Shown: positions 6,982 through 14,857 of the stretch, piece by piece
How positions within the stretch are numbered: the first letter of the stretch is position 1
Layout: every line of letters begins with the position of its first letter
Source of the DNA: Rhizobium sp.
Lineage (GTDB): Bacteria; Pseudomonadota; Alphaproteobacteria; Rhizobiales; Rhizobiaceae
DNA: 15,079 nt
NCBI GenBank assembly: GCA_003527225.1
Contig: DPXQ01000152.1
Span: 1-15,079, forward strand
Direction of reading: 5' to 3'
Program-made: the position numbers and the translations under genes
Notes under the pieces: generated by a model
Seen by the model: the letters and a program-made list of their open reading frames with translations, nothing else
What the model was told of the DNA's origin: nothing
Database searches by the model: none

Positions 6982-6988
6982 CTCATCA

Positions 6989-7001
6989 AGGGGAGCGCCT
7001 T
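6989..7001 (-). terminator. Proximal half of the IS-interrupted terminator hairpin
   Basis: The plus-strand AGGG-GAGCGCCTT pairs with 5578-5591 on the other side of the IS element. Beyond the stem, both flanks still share ATACA/TGTAT (5570-5574 and 7006-7010), so the original inverted repeat may have been wider. Confidence 0.55.
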
Positions 7002-7120
7002 CTTCTGTATGCCGGGACAAGATCAAACACCGCCGCGATTGCAGCGAGAAGGACATCGGCTCATCGGGGAGTGATGCTCAGATCTTGTTGACGAAAGGCA
7101 GTTTCAAGTCGTGATTCAAC
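7002..7120. other. Non-coding stretch between the IS element and the 86-aa gene
   Basis: I see no gene here. An inverted repeat ACAAGATC (7017-7024) / GATCTTGT (7081-7088) could form a stem in a minus-strand transcript ending at the now split terminator. The plus-strand promoter of the 86-aa gene probably lies here. TTGACG at 7088-7093 is a possible -35, but no good -10 follows at standard spacing. Confidence 0.3.
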
Positions 7121-7162
7121 TTACCGCCTGATAGATCTCTAAGCCTATCAGAATGGCGGTAA
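7121..7162 (+). promoter_or_regulatory. Interrupted palindrome overlapping the ribosome-binding site of the 86-aa gene
   Basis: TTACCGCC (7121-7128) pairs with GGCGGTAA (7155-7162), and CTGATAG (7128-7134) pairs with CTATCAG (7145-7151), leaving a 10-nt centre. The right arm contains GGCGG, the only Shine-Dalgarno-like sequence before the ATG at 7169. The element could be a repressor operator (the size and symmetry suit a dimer) or an RNA hairpin that hides the ribosome-binding site. Confidence 0.55.
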
Positions 7163-7168
7163 AACGAC

Positions 7169-7429
7169 ATGAGCACAGATCCCGAGGCCCGGAGAGCGAT
7201 CGCGCAACGCGCCATTGATCGCGCGAAAGCGCGTGGGACGCCGATCGACACGGATCCTGCCTTCCTTGCCTTACTGGAGGAATGGATCGGGGGAGAAATC
7301 GACATGAAGGCCATGCGCTTACGATACCTTGAAATGACCGCTCTACGAGCTGCCGAGCGGCGGGGCTCGCGCAATAGCCTCTCCGGCATAAACCCTTCGG
7401 AAACATCGTACGAGGTGACCGAAGATTAA
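7169..7429 (+). CDS. Small unknown protein (86 aa), convergent with the helicase operon
   Basis: I do not recognise a named family. The protein MSTDPEARRAIAQRAIDRAKARGTPIDTDPAFLALLEEWIGGEIDMKAMRLRYLEMTALRAAERR is charged and mostly helical, with about twenty C-terminal residues that look disordered. It resembles short cytoplasmic regulators or antitoxin-like proteins in size and helical character, but no domain is assigned. A cotranscribed toxin is not visible, since the downstream gene is on the other strand. The start is preceded by GGCGG at 7155, inside the palindrome at 7121-7162, which may control it. The stop codon TAA (7427-7429) lies in the A tract of the helicase-operon terminator. 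The opposite-strand frame through this stretch is less protein-like. Confidence 0.65.
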   Translation: MSTDPEARRAIAQRAIDRAKARGTPIDTDPAFLALLEEWIGGEIDMKAMRLRYLEMTALRAAERRGSRNSLSGINPSETSYEVTED

Positions 7430-7460
7430 AAAAATGGGCCTGCGGAAAACCGCGGCCCAT
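7427..7460 (-). terminator. Strong Rho-independent terminator of the methylase-helicase operon
   Basis: The minus strand forms an 11-bp stem: ATGGGCC/GGCCCAT (7454-7460 with 7434-7440) and CCGC/GCGG (7450-7453 with 7442-7445), with one bulged base (7441) and a 4-nt loop. Seven T follow (complement of 7428-7434). It lies 118 bp past the helicase stop. Confidence 0.9.
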
Positions 7461-7578
7461 GAAGTGTGGAGATCTAAAACCTCCAGAGGGGAACAGCTGC
7501 TGCGACGGAACTGGGAGGTGACCGTCATGTGCATTAGCTGAGCGTACCATGCCCGAATTTTGACCAGATGGAAAACAT
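7461..7578 (-). other. 3' untranslated stretch of the helicase gene
   Basis: There is no credible gene. A minor inverted repeat ACCTCC/GGAGGT is present within it. It is probably transcribed as the tail of the helicase message up to the terminator. Confidence 0.4.
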
Positions 7579-10500
7579 TTATTGTGCAACGCAGCTATGC
7601 AGCTGCCCGACAGTCACGTTGTTCAGACCTTCCGCAAGCTGAGCGTCGATTGCCCTCAACTTCAGCCGCTTTTCCTTGAGGTCGTCTGCGAACGCAAAAG
7701 CGCCTCCGTCGCGGGACCGGTAGGACACCAATCGCCGCTCGGCCTCTTCGAGCCGCCGGCGATACTGGTTCTGTTCTACATCGAAGCCGCTGAGAGCGTG
7801 TTCCAGGCGTGATAGGGCGCCGAGCGGTGTGACCGTCACCGCCAGATCGATCTCGTAGTCGGCGCCGGTGCGCTGTAGCAGCGTCTCATAACGATAACCA
7901 TCGCCTTTGCCGAAGCGCTCACCGTCATAGACAAGATCGAAGCCACCGATCGTGGCGAGATGAACCTCGCCCTCGTGCTGAAGTTGGAGAAGAGTAAGAA
8001 TCTCCTTCATCAACGCGCGGCCAGCCTCCTTGCGTTCGGTATGGTTCTGGCCGAGCACGGTCATGCTGAAGGCGTCGCCTGAGGTGGGCTGGAGCCGTTC
8101 AATGTCCTGGCCGATCTCGCCTAGGCGTCGGTTCGAAACCTCAATCTCACGCTCGGCATCGCGCATCTGTCGGCGGACGGCATACTGATCGTCTTCGTGC
8201 GCGGCCCGTAGCCGTTCGAGCCTGGCAATATCGGCTTCGAGGCCAGCCTTCTGCATCAGCCGCGCGTCGCCGGAGGCGATAGCCTTTGCCATGGCGAATT
8301 GGTTGGCGGCACCTTCACCGATGTCTTCGAGCCGGCGGATTGAGGTATCTCCCGACAAGGCGGCGGCGATGAAGCGCGCCTTGCGCTCATTGTTCTGCCA
8401 CATGCTGGCGTCGAGCGAACCCTCGGTGGCATAGGCGAAGATATCGACCTCGTCGTGCTGATTGCCCTGACGAACAATCCGGCCCTCACGCTGTTCGATC
8501 TGCGATGGCAGCCATGGCACATCGAGATGATGGAGCGCCTTCAGGCGAAGCTGGGCATTGACCCCGGTCCCCATCGTCTCCGACGAGCCGATCAGGAAGC
8601 GCACCTTTCCGGCGCGGACATCGCCGAACAGCCGCTGCTTCGCCTCCGTCTTCTTGTGATCCTGCATAAAGGCAATCTCAGAGGCGGGGACGCCGAGCCG
8701 AATCAGCTCGTCGCGAATGAAGCGATAGGCAGAGAAGCCGCGCGATGTCTCGACGTTGATCGTGCCGAGGTCGGAAAAGATCATCTGGGCGGCACCTGGC
8801 AGCTCGAACTCCTTGCCATCGGGGCGCCGATAGATGGCGCCACCGGTTTCCTGCCAAATCCTGTAGGCATTGCGGATAAGCAGATTGAGCTTGTTGTCTT
8901 CCTCGTTCTCAGTCCCCGGTATGACAAAGCGCAGGTCGATCGCGGCGTGGCGGCCGTCTGTGATGACCGAGAGCAGTATATCGTCGCCGGGCTTTGCCGG
9001 CCCTTCGCGCTTCTCGATCGCTTTGATCCTTGTGTCGAGCATCTGCTGATAGGTCTTGAACAGCGCCGTCGGCTTAGCCGTTAGGATCTGACGGCGCCCG
9101 GTCGAGATATCAGGCACCTTCACATACTGGCGGAGATCGTCTGGCCTGACGACATCGGCAAACGACCGAAACATGGCAATCAGCTCGGGGACGTTGACGA
9201 AGGAGGCAAAGCGGCTCACCGGCTTGTATTTGCCGGATGGCTGGATTTCGATTTCCGTTGTCGTGTCACCGAAGCACGAGGCCCAGGCGTCGAACTCGTG
9301 CAGCCCGCGCTCGGCAAGGGCGGCATGGCCAAGCAGCCGCTGGATCGAAAACATCTCGCCAAGCGTGTTGGTGATCGGCGTGCCGGAGGCGAGCACCAGC
9401 GCCCGGCCGGGGTTCTTCGTTTCGATGTAGCGGGACTTCACGTAAAGGTCCCAGGCGCGCTGCGAGCCGTTCGGGTCGATGCCCTTGAGCGTCGACATAT
9501 TGGTGGCAAAGAATAGCTTTCGGAACTCCTGCGCCTCGTCGACGACGATCTGGTCGACGCCGATTTCAGAGAGGGTAAGAAGATCGTCCTTGCGGGTGGC
9601 GAGTCCCTCCAGACGCTCTTGCAATCCTTCTTTCAGCCGCTCGAGGCGCTTGCGCGAGACGCGATCCTCGCTGTCGACTTTGCAAGCCAAATCCTCATAG
9701 AGCTGCAACTCATCCTGGATCATCGCCTGCTCAAAGGTGGAGGGAACCGCGATGAAGCGGAAGGCTGAGTGGGTGATGATGATCGCATCCCAGGTCGCGG
9801 TCGCCGCTCGGCTGAGGAACCGTGCGCGCTTGTCCTTCGTAAAATTGGTCTCGTCGGCAACCAGAATGCGGGCATTCGGATAGAGCGCCAGGAACTCGCG
9901 GGCCGCCTGCGCCAAGCAATGGCCGGGCACGACCAACATCGCCTTGGCGATCAGGCCGAGCCGGCGCTGTTCCATAATGGCGGCCGCCATGGTCATCGTC
10001 TTGCCGGCACCGACGGCATGGGCGAGATAGGTGGAACCATCGGCGATGATCCGCCAAATACCGCGCTTCTGATGCCCATAAAGAACGAAGGCGCCAGAGG
10101 CGCCGGGAAGTTTGAGATGGGACCCGTCGAATTTGCGCGGCGCGATGTTGTTGAAGCGATCGTTGTAATCGCGAGCCAGTCGATCGGTGCGATCCGGATC
10201 GGTCCAGACCCAGTCCTGAAAAGCCTGCTTGATCCTCTGCAGCTTGTCGCGCGCGGCCTCGGTATCGACGACGTTGAGGACCCGGCGCTCGCCGTCGACA
10301 TCCTTGATCACGTCGAAGATCTGGGGAACACGGCTGTTCAAGGCATCGGCGAGAAGTTCGCCGGCATCGCGGCGGCTCGTGCCCCATTCCGACGTGCCGG
10401 AGGCACTGTAACCGAGCTGACGGGCCTCCACCGTCCAGGAACCAAGCTCCGGCATATGGTGAATGCGGATATCGGCCTCCATCTTTTCCCTCACGAAGGC

Positions 10501-12684
10501 CACGACATCGGCGGCCGGAATCCATGGGGCGCCGAGACGGGCGGTGATGTCTGAAGGCCGAAGATCGGCCGGCTGCACGTCAGTCAAAGCGCGGACATTG
10601 CGCTCGTAGGTCGGATCGAGTTCGGCCGCAGCCTGCGCCGCTGCGAGCTTGGTGCGGACAGCGCCAGAGAGATATCCGTCAGCCGTCTTCCACGATCCAT
10701 CGGCGGGATCGCGGAAGACGGCGTCGCCCAGCTCGTCGATTACCACCGCCGGATCGCTGTGCAGTAGTTCGGCGATATGCTCGATATCGACATGGCCGCG
10801 TTCGTTCAGCACTACGGCTAGCGCATCCGCAGGAGATGTGATGGTCGGCGCCGCCGGCGGTGCAATCACGCGTTCGGAAAAAATCGGGCCAGGCTTTGCC
10901 GTATCTGTCTCCAGATCGTAATCCTCAATCGAGGCGACCAACCAGCAATCCGGGTCATCCCGGAAGGGTGCAAGGTTGGGTTGGCGATGGGTCTCCCTGA
11001 CCTCACCGGTTTCTATATCTTCCTGGATAGAGACGGTGGTATGGTTGACCGGCCCGAACTCGCGCACGAAGCTCGACCAGGCGATACGCAGCCTGACCTG
11101 AAGGTCGCGCCAGGGACGGTCGGTTTCCTGCGCCTTTAACACCTCCCGCACCGCATCGCGGATCGGGATGAGTTTGCTGATGATCCGGACGTGCTTTTCC
11201 GGGATACCATCCCCGGTGCGGCCCTTGCGGACCGTAACCGGCACGGCTGATCCGTCGAGCATCTGCATCAGACCATTCGCCCGGTCGAGAAAGAAGCTGC
11301 CTTCGCGAACAGACCCACCCTTCGGCTGCAGCTCGACAATCTCATCGAGTTCATCCTCCAGATCGATGTCGATCGGCGTCGGTTCGCCGTCGTAGAGATC
11401 GGTGGGTAGGAGATCGATCGCAGAGGCGAGTGCGGCTTCGAGATCTTCGCCATCACGGGGCCGGCATGTGTAGGTCTCGCCGAACGGGCCGGAAGTCAGG
11501 GCGTGTATGCCGAGCACGAAGTCCGGATGTCGACCAAACCAACGATTGACCCTGATGGCGTCTTCGTCGTCGGTGGCCGGCCTGACATCATCGACATCAA
11601 GCCATAGCTGATCTCCTTCCCGCTCCCCGAGCTTTCGCTTGCGGAAGAAGAGGATGTCGACGCCGACATCCGTGCCTGCGTCACGGCGGAAGCTGCCTTC
11701 GGGCAGACGGATCGCGGCGATCAGATCGGTGGATTTGGCGATATGCTCTCGCGCGGCTGGGTCGGCCTTGTCCATCGTTCCGTGCGAGGTGACGAAGGCA
11801 GCGAGCGCGCCGGGCTTGAGCAGATCAATCGAACGAGCAATAAAATAGTCGTGCAGCCGAAGCCCGAGCGACCGATAAGCGCGGTCAGAGCGGACGGTGC
11901 GATCGGAGAAGGGCGGATTGCCGATCGCGAGATCGTAGATCGGCGCCAGATCCGTGCGCGCGAAGTCGCTATTGATGATCCGAGCCTTTGGCTGCAGCAG
12001 GCCGACGATACGGGCGGTGACTGGATCGAGCTCGATCCCTGTGATAGAGGCGGCATCGCGAAAGTGCTCCGGCATCAGGGCCGGGAACAAACCCGTGCCG
12101 ATCCCCGGCTCCAGCACCCGGCCGCCGCGCCACCCGAGTTTTGCAATCCCGGCCCATATCGCCCTGATGATGAATTCTGGCGTGAAATGCGCATATTGGG
12201 TGCAACGCGCGAGCGACGAATACTCCGCTTCGGATACGGCAGTTTCGAGCGAGGAGCCAAGCTCGTCCCAGCCCTGCCTGAAATCGACCTCTCCGGGCCG
12301 GCGGAACATGCTGTTAGCCAACTCACCGGCGCCGAAGCCGGTGTAGCGAATGAGCTGCGCCTGCTCCTTACGTGTTGCCGGCCGGTCCTGCTTGGCAATG
12401 CCGTCGGCGATGAGGATCGCCGCAACGTTCGCGCGGGCGCGATCTTTCCAGGTGGGGCCCAACGTGCGGTCGCCATCAAGATAGAAGTTTGCCCGAAACC
12501 CTGCTCGCCGAACAGGCGCGGCAATGACAGGGAGGGCAGGGGCCGATGCGGGCGGAGTGGGATCCGGCTCGTCATCATTGGCAGCATACGGAGGGAAACT
12601 GCCAAACGCGGTCACACCAAGCCCAAGGCCGGAAGACAGTGCAGAGCTGCCGAACATGTCGAAGGTATAGGGATCATTGCTCAT
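7579..12684 (-). CDS. N6-adenine DNA methylase + superfamily 2 helicase fusion, DarB-like (1701 aa)
   Basis: The N-terminal half is a class I methyltransferase: the AdoMet motif VLEPGIGTGLFP at 190-201, an acidic residue in GIELD at 216-220, and the catalytic NPPF at 256-259, typical of N6-adenine enzymes. The second half is an SF2/SNF2-like ATPase: a Q-like LYGHQKRGIWRII at 868-880, Walker A AVGAGKT at 890-896, DEAQ at 1049-1052, SGTP at 1100-1103 and QREGRIVRQG at 1398-1407. Coiled-coil-like segments lie at about 1480-1530 and 1640-1680. All these motifs look intact. The architecture resembles phage P1 DarB and similar large plasmid or phage proteins linked to protection of incoming DNA from restriction. 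That role is inferred here. AAGGAG lies about 7 nt before the ATG. The gene sits 90 bp after the DUF1419 gene and ends in a strong terminator. Confidence 0.92.
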   Translation of the reverse strand: MSNDPYTFDMFGSSALSSGLGLGVTAFGSFPPYAANDDEPDPTPPASAPALPVIAAPVRRAGFRANFYLDGDRTLGPTWKDRARANVAAILIADGIAKQDRPATRKEQAQLIRYTGFGAGELANSMFRRPGEVDFRQGWDELGSSLETAVSEAEYSSLARCTQYAHFTPEFIIRAIWAGIAKLGWRGGRVLEPGIGTGLFPALMPEHFRDAASITGIELDPVTARIVGLLQPKARIINSDFARTDLAPIYDLAIGNPPFSDRTVRSDRAYRSLGLRLHDYFIARSIDLLKPGALAAFVTSHGTMDKADPAAREHIAKSTDLIAAIRLPEGSFRRDAGTDVGVDILFFRKRKLGEREGDQLWLDVDDVRPATDDEDAIRVNRWFGRHPDFVLGIHALTSGPFGETYTCRPRDGEDLEAALASAIDLLPTDLYDGEPTPIDIDLEDELDEIVELQPKGGSVREGSFFLDRANGLMQMLDGSAVPVTVRKGRTGDGIPEKHVRIISKLIPIRDAVREVLKAQETDRPWRDLQVRLRIAWSSFVREFGPVNHTTVSIQEDIETGEVRETHRQPNLAPFRDDPDCWLVASIEDYDLETDTAKPGPIFSERVIAPPAAPTITSPADALAVVLNERGHVDIEHIAELLHSDPAVVIDELGDAVFRDPADGSWKTADGYLSGAVRTKLAAAQAAAELDPTYERNVRALTDVQPADLRPSDITARLGAPWIPAADVVAFVREKMEADIRIHHMPELGSWTVEARQLGYSASGTSEWGTSRRDAGELLADALNSRVPQIFDVIKDVDGERRVLNVVDTEAARDKLQRIKQAFQDWVWTDPDRTDRLARDYNDRFNNIAPRKFDGSHLKLPGASGAFVLYGHQKRGIWRIIADGSTYLAHAVGAGKTMTMAAAIMEQRRLGLIAKAMLVVPGHCLAQAAREFLALYPNARILVADETNFTKDKRARFLSRAATATWDAIIITHSAFRFIAVPSTFEQAMIQDELQLYEDLACKVDSEDRVSRKRLERLKEGLQERLEGLATRKDDLLTLSEIGVDQIVVDEAQEFRKLFFATNMSTLKGIDPNGSQRAWDLYVKSRYIETKNPGRALVLASGTPITNTLGEMFSIQRLLGHAALAERGLHEFDAWASCFGDTTTEIEIQPSGKYKPVSRFASFVNVPELIAMFRSFADVVRPDDLRQYVKVPDISTGRRQILTAKPTALFKTYQQMLDTRIKAIEKREGPAKPGDDILLSVITDGRHAAIDLRFVIPGTENEEDNKLNLLIRNAYRIWQETGGAIYRRPDGKEFELPGAAQMIFSDLGTINVETSRGFSAYRFIRDELIRLGVPASEIAFMQDHKKTEAKQRLFGDVRAGKVRFLIGSSETMGTGVNAQLRLKALHHLDVPWLPSQIEQREGRIVRQGNQHDEVDIFAYATEGSLDASMWQNNERKARFIAAALSGDTSIRRLEDIGEGAANQFAMAKAIASGDARLMQKAGLEADIARLERLRAAHEDDQYAVRRQMRDAEREIEVSNRRLGEIGQDIERLQPTSGDAFSMTVLGQNHTERKEAGRALMKEILTLLQLQHEGEVHLATIGGFDLVYDGERFGKGDGYRYETLLQRTGADYEIDLAVTVTPLGALSRLEHALSGFDVEQNQYRRRLEEAERRLVSYRSRDGGAFAFADDLKEKRLKLRAIDAQLAEGLNNVTVGQLHSCVAQ

Positions 12685-12774
12685 GAAATTCTCCTTTGGA
12701 AAGCGGGCGTGCGAAATCGACCCGTCGAGGGTCCGACGAGTTTCAGCGCTCGGATTGTGGGGACTGGTTCTGGC

Positions 12775-13380
12775 TTAGGCCGCCAAGACCGTGGGGAGGT
12801 GGCGCAGATGAACCGGCAGCTTGGCCGCGATTTCGTCGTCGGTCAGCGTGCAGAGCAGCTTCAGGAAGGTGCCTTCCTTGCCGCCATAGAGCATGACCGT
12901 GCGATGGCCCTGCATCGGCTTTGGCCAGCGGGGACCGGCATAACCGCGATAGTCGTCCGCGGTGGTGCTCCAGATATGTTCGAGCCGTTCCTCTCGGCTC
13001 ATCGCCCGAACCGGCCGGGTTTCGCGATCAAGGATCGCCGAGCGCATCGCCTCGACTGAGTTCGGATCGGATAGGTCGCAGTATGTGTGGAAATAGCGGA
13101 CGGCGTCATCGATCCGAATCGCATAGAAGACCGAGGTTACGGAACCGGTCATGAACTCGCGCATCGCAAAGATCGGTCCACGCATCCACAGCGGCGGCAG
13201 AATGTCGAGCATATAGGAGTAGGAGGTCTCATCGATTTCGAACCATTCGCCGGCATAGGTACCGGACTGATTGCCGCCAAAACGGTCTGGGCGCTTGGCG
13301 TGCCGATCGAACATGCGGAACATGTCGGTGCGCTTGGCCATACCCTGAAACACTTTGCGGGGGAGGGATATCGAGGTCAT
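12775..13380 (-). CDS. DUF1419 protein (201 aa)
   Basis: The sequence matches the DUF1419 pattern as I know it: RKVFQGMAKRTDMFRMFDRHAKRPDRF near the N-terminus, GEWFEIDETSYSYMLDILPPLWMRGPIFAMREFMTGSVTSVFYAIRIDD in the middle, and REERLEHIWSTTADDYRGYAGPRWP with AAKLPVHLRHLP at the end. The function is unknown. The family occurs mainly on rhizobial plasmids. The start ATG at 13380 is chosen because AAGGA lies about 8 nt upstream and the conserved region begins there. An in-frame ATG 19 codons earlier lacks such support. It sits between the Toprim gene (73 bp upstream) and the methylase-helicase gene (90 bp downstream), all on one strand, so the three are probably one operon. Confidence 0.88.
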   Translation of the reverse strand: MTSISLPRKVFQGMAKRTDMFRMFDRHAKRPDRFGGNQSGTYAGEWFEIDETSYSYMLDILPPLWMRGPIFAMREFMTGSVTSVFYAIRIDDAVRYFHTYCDLSDPNSVEAMRSAILDRETRPVRAMSREERLEHIWSTTADDYRGYAGPRWPKPMQGHRTVMLYGGKEGTFLKLLCTLTDDEIAAKLPVHLRHLPTVLAA

Positions 13381-13453
13381 CAGCTTAATCCTTTTGGGGT
13401 TTTGGGACCGAAGGCAGCACTGTCGTTTCGACCTCACTATCCTCTTCAGTCCT

Positions 13454-14482
13454 TCATGACCCCTCCCGATCAGCCGGCCTCGTGTCCGGCCGGGTCAAGG
13501 GCCGGCACATGCCGGGCGAAGCCTCCCTTGACGTGGCCGGCGCGCATGCGGCAGGCCTCATCCTCTTCTCCATTTTCCTTTCCTGTCTCTCCTTCTCTCT
13601 GTTTTTCAAGACCTCGTTCCAATCATCCGCCGAAGGTCGAAGGCGCTGCCAATTGCAGCCGGACGCCTCGGCGAGCGCACGCAAACGCGCTGCGTAGATG
13701 TCTCCTTGGGAATTGCTATCTGTCGCGGCCACCAGTGTCAGCCCCGGCCGGAGGGCGAGTTCGCAGAGCGCTGCATCTGTCGCCGGTGACCACCCGCCGC
13801 CTGTACTGAGATAGAGCGTGCCCTCGCGTGAACCCTCGAGCGCTGCGAGGCTCATCGCGTCGATCGCGGCCTCGGTGACGCAAATGCGGTTGGCATCACT
13901 CGGACCCAATCGGAACAGAAGCTTCGATCCCCTGGTCGAAAATCCGCGCCATTCGGGTCCGCGTTCTTCCCAGCCGACCACTCGGCCATGGCCATCAACA
14001 TGCGCCGCCCACATGCTGCCGAAAGGTCCTTCCCGCAGGATGTCTACCCGAATGGCCTGCCGGATTATGGCAGACGGGATCAAGCGCTGCCAAGATAGAT
14101 AGCGCCACGCGCCCGATCCGGGCGAAGGCGAGCGCCGGCATCGCCAACGGTCAGCAATGGCCTCGTCTGACACTGCAGACCGCGACGGACGCCATTCCGG
14201 CCGGGAAAGCTGAAACCCAACCACCGCTGCGACAGCGTCCACGGCGGCCGGGAACGCCGTCTTTTCCAGAAACATCGCGAGGCCGAAGACGTCACCCTTC
14301 TCGTCATTCAGCGGATCGAACCAGCCCCGTCCGTCATGGGTCACGATAATGATGCCGCCAGCATGCCGGTATTTGACGGCGCGACGCGTGCTTTCTTTCA
14401 GATCGAGTTCGTATCCGGCCTGCTCCAGTAGGGCTTCACACCTGACCCTGGCGCGCAGCGCCTCTAATCCTTCTCGTTTCAT
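13454..14482 (-). CDS. DUF3991/Toprim-domain protein, primase-like (342 aa)
   Basis: The N-terminal part (ARVRCEALLEQAGYELDLKESTRRAVKYRH, GRGWFDPLNDEKGDVFGLAMFL) matches the CHC2-like region of plasmid DUF3991 proteins, though no zinc-binding Cys/His set is visible. A central DUF3991 part covers about 120-190 (WRYLSWQRLIPSAIIRQA, GWEERGPEWRGF). The Toprim fold follows, with the acidic residue E204 in VTEAAIDAMS and D255 in VAATDSNSQGD, and then PSADDWNEVLK at 283-293. Toprim domains coordinate metal for primase or strand-cleavage chemistry. The usual DxD reads DSN here, so activity is uncertain. The C-terminal 50 residues are basic and low-complexity. The start at 14482 is chosen from family alignment; only a weak GAAGAAGAC precedes it, just after a 7-bp hairpin (14491-14507). 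It is the first gene of the operon with DUF1419 and the methylase-helicase. Confidence 0.85.
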   Translation of the reverse strand: MKREGLEALRARVRCEALLEQAGYELDLKESTRRAVKYRHAGGIIIVTHDGRGWFDPLNDEKGDVFGLAMFLEKTAFPAAVDAVAAVVGFQLSRPEWRPSRSAVSDEAIADRWRCRRSPSPGSGAWRYLSWQRLIPSAIIRQAIRVDILREGPFGSMWAAHVDGHGRVVGWEERGPEWRGFSTRGSKLLFRLGPSDANRICVTEAAIDAMSLAALEGSREGTLYLSTGGGWSPATDAALCELALRPGLTLVAATDSNSQGDIYAARLRALAEASGCNWQRLRPSADDWNEVLKNREKERQERKMEKRMRPAACAPATSREASPGMCRPLTRPDTRPADREGS

Positions 14483-14657
14483 GTCTTCTTCGGCCGCATC
14501 GCGGCCGCCCCTTCTTCGTTCCCGCAATCTGCGGGCCACCTCTGTCCCGCCGCGAAGAGCGGAGGGGGCAAGGGCGCAGTGCGCAACTGACAAAAGTTGC
14601 AGCTAGGCGCTGCGGTAAAGCTTCCCTTGCGGCCGACAGGTCGCCAGCGGAAGGACA

Positions 14658-14680
14658 TGCGGGTCTCAATGAGACCCGCA
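14658..14680. repeat. Perfect 23-bp palindrome
   Basis: TGCGGGTCTCA and TGAGACCCGCA flank a single A. The short centre suits a protein dimer site or cruciform better than an RNA hairpin. Confidence 0.7.
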
Positions 14681-14690
14681 GGGGAGATAC

Positions 14691-14722
14691 TCATGCTTAT
14701 GCTCACCTCCGCATAAGCATGA
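14691..14722. repeat. Perfect 12-bp inverted repeat with 8-nt centre
   Basis: TCATGCTTATGC (14691-14702) and GCATAAGCATGA (14711-14722) flank TCACCTCC. No T tract follows on either strand, so it is not a simple terminator. The size resembles a recombinase core site: two inverted binding arms around an 8-bp spacer. Confidence 0.65.
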
Positions 14723-14752
14723 ATATGCGCCGTGGTGACTTATGGTCACCTC
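14696..14752. repeat. Direct repeat of 14 bp, 43-bp period
   Basis: CTTATGCTCACCTC (14696-14709) and CTTATGGTCACCTC (14739-14752) differ at one base. Each copy overlaps an arm of a different inverted repeat. Confidence 0.6.
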
Positions 14753-14762
14753 ATGCTCAAAC

Positions 14763-14779
14763 GCCCTGTCTGGCAGGGC
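14763..14779 (+). terminator. Short hairpin, possible weak terminator
   Basis: GCCCTG-TCTGG-CAGGGC is followed on the plus strand by ATTTCCGCTTTT. The T tract is interrupted and no plus-strand gene ends here, so termination is uncertain. Confidence 0.25.
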
Positions 14780-14857
14780 ATTTCCGCTTTTCAACTGCAC
14801 ATAATCGGCTCGCTGAGCCGCAGTCCTCAGCGTCGGGCAGCGAAACGAAGGCAACCT

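Larger units (their letters stand above)
5595..6988 (-). mobile_element. IS110-family insertion sequence, IS1111 subgroup
   Basis: The element contains an intact DEDD transposase gene on the minus strand and perfect 14-bp inverted repeats at 5598-5611 and 6968-6981 (GTGGAACGGCCCGC and its complement). Subterminal repeats and a long non-coding stretch downstream of the transposase are features of the IS1111 subgroup. The exact ends are inferred from the subgroup rule of 7 nt outside the repeat upstream of the transposase and 3 nt outside the other one, giving about 1394 bp. Independent support is that removing exactly this interval rejoins a clean terminator hairpin. No target duplication is apparent, as usual for this family. 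Confidence 0.8.

Noticed and set aside
7088..7116. Sigma-70 promoter with TTGACG for the 86-aa gene
   Set aside because: The -35 is good, but no -10 resembling TATAAT occurs at 16-18 nt spacing, so it was not listed as a feature.
7116..7589. Minus-strand frame of 157 codons after the helicase
   Set aside because: It crosses the strong terminator at 7427-7460 and lies opposite the more protein-like 86-aa gene.
11743..13059. Plus-strand frame of 438 codons
   Set aside because: It is antisense to the methylase-helicase and DUF1419 genes, both of which have clear family motifs. Long antisense frames are common in GC-rich DNA.
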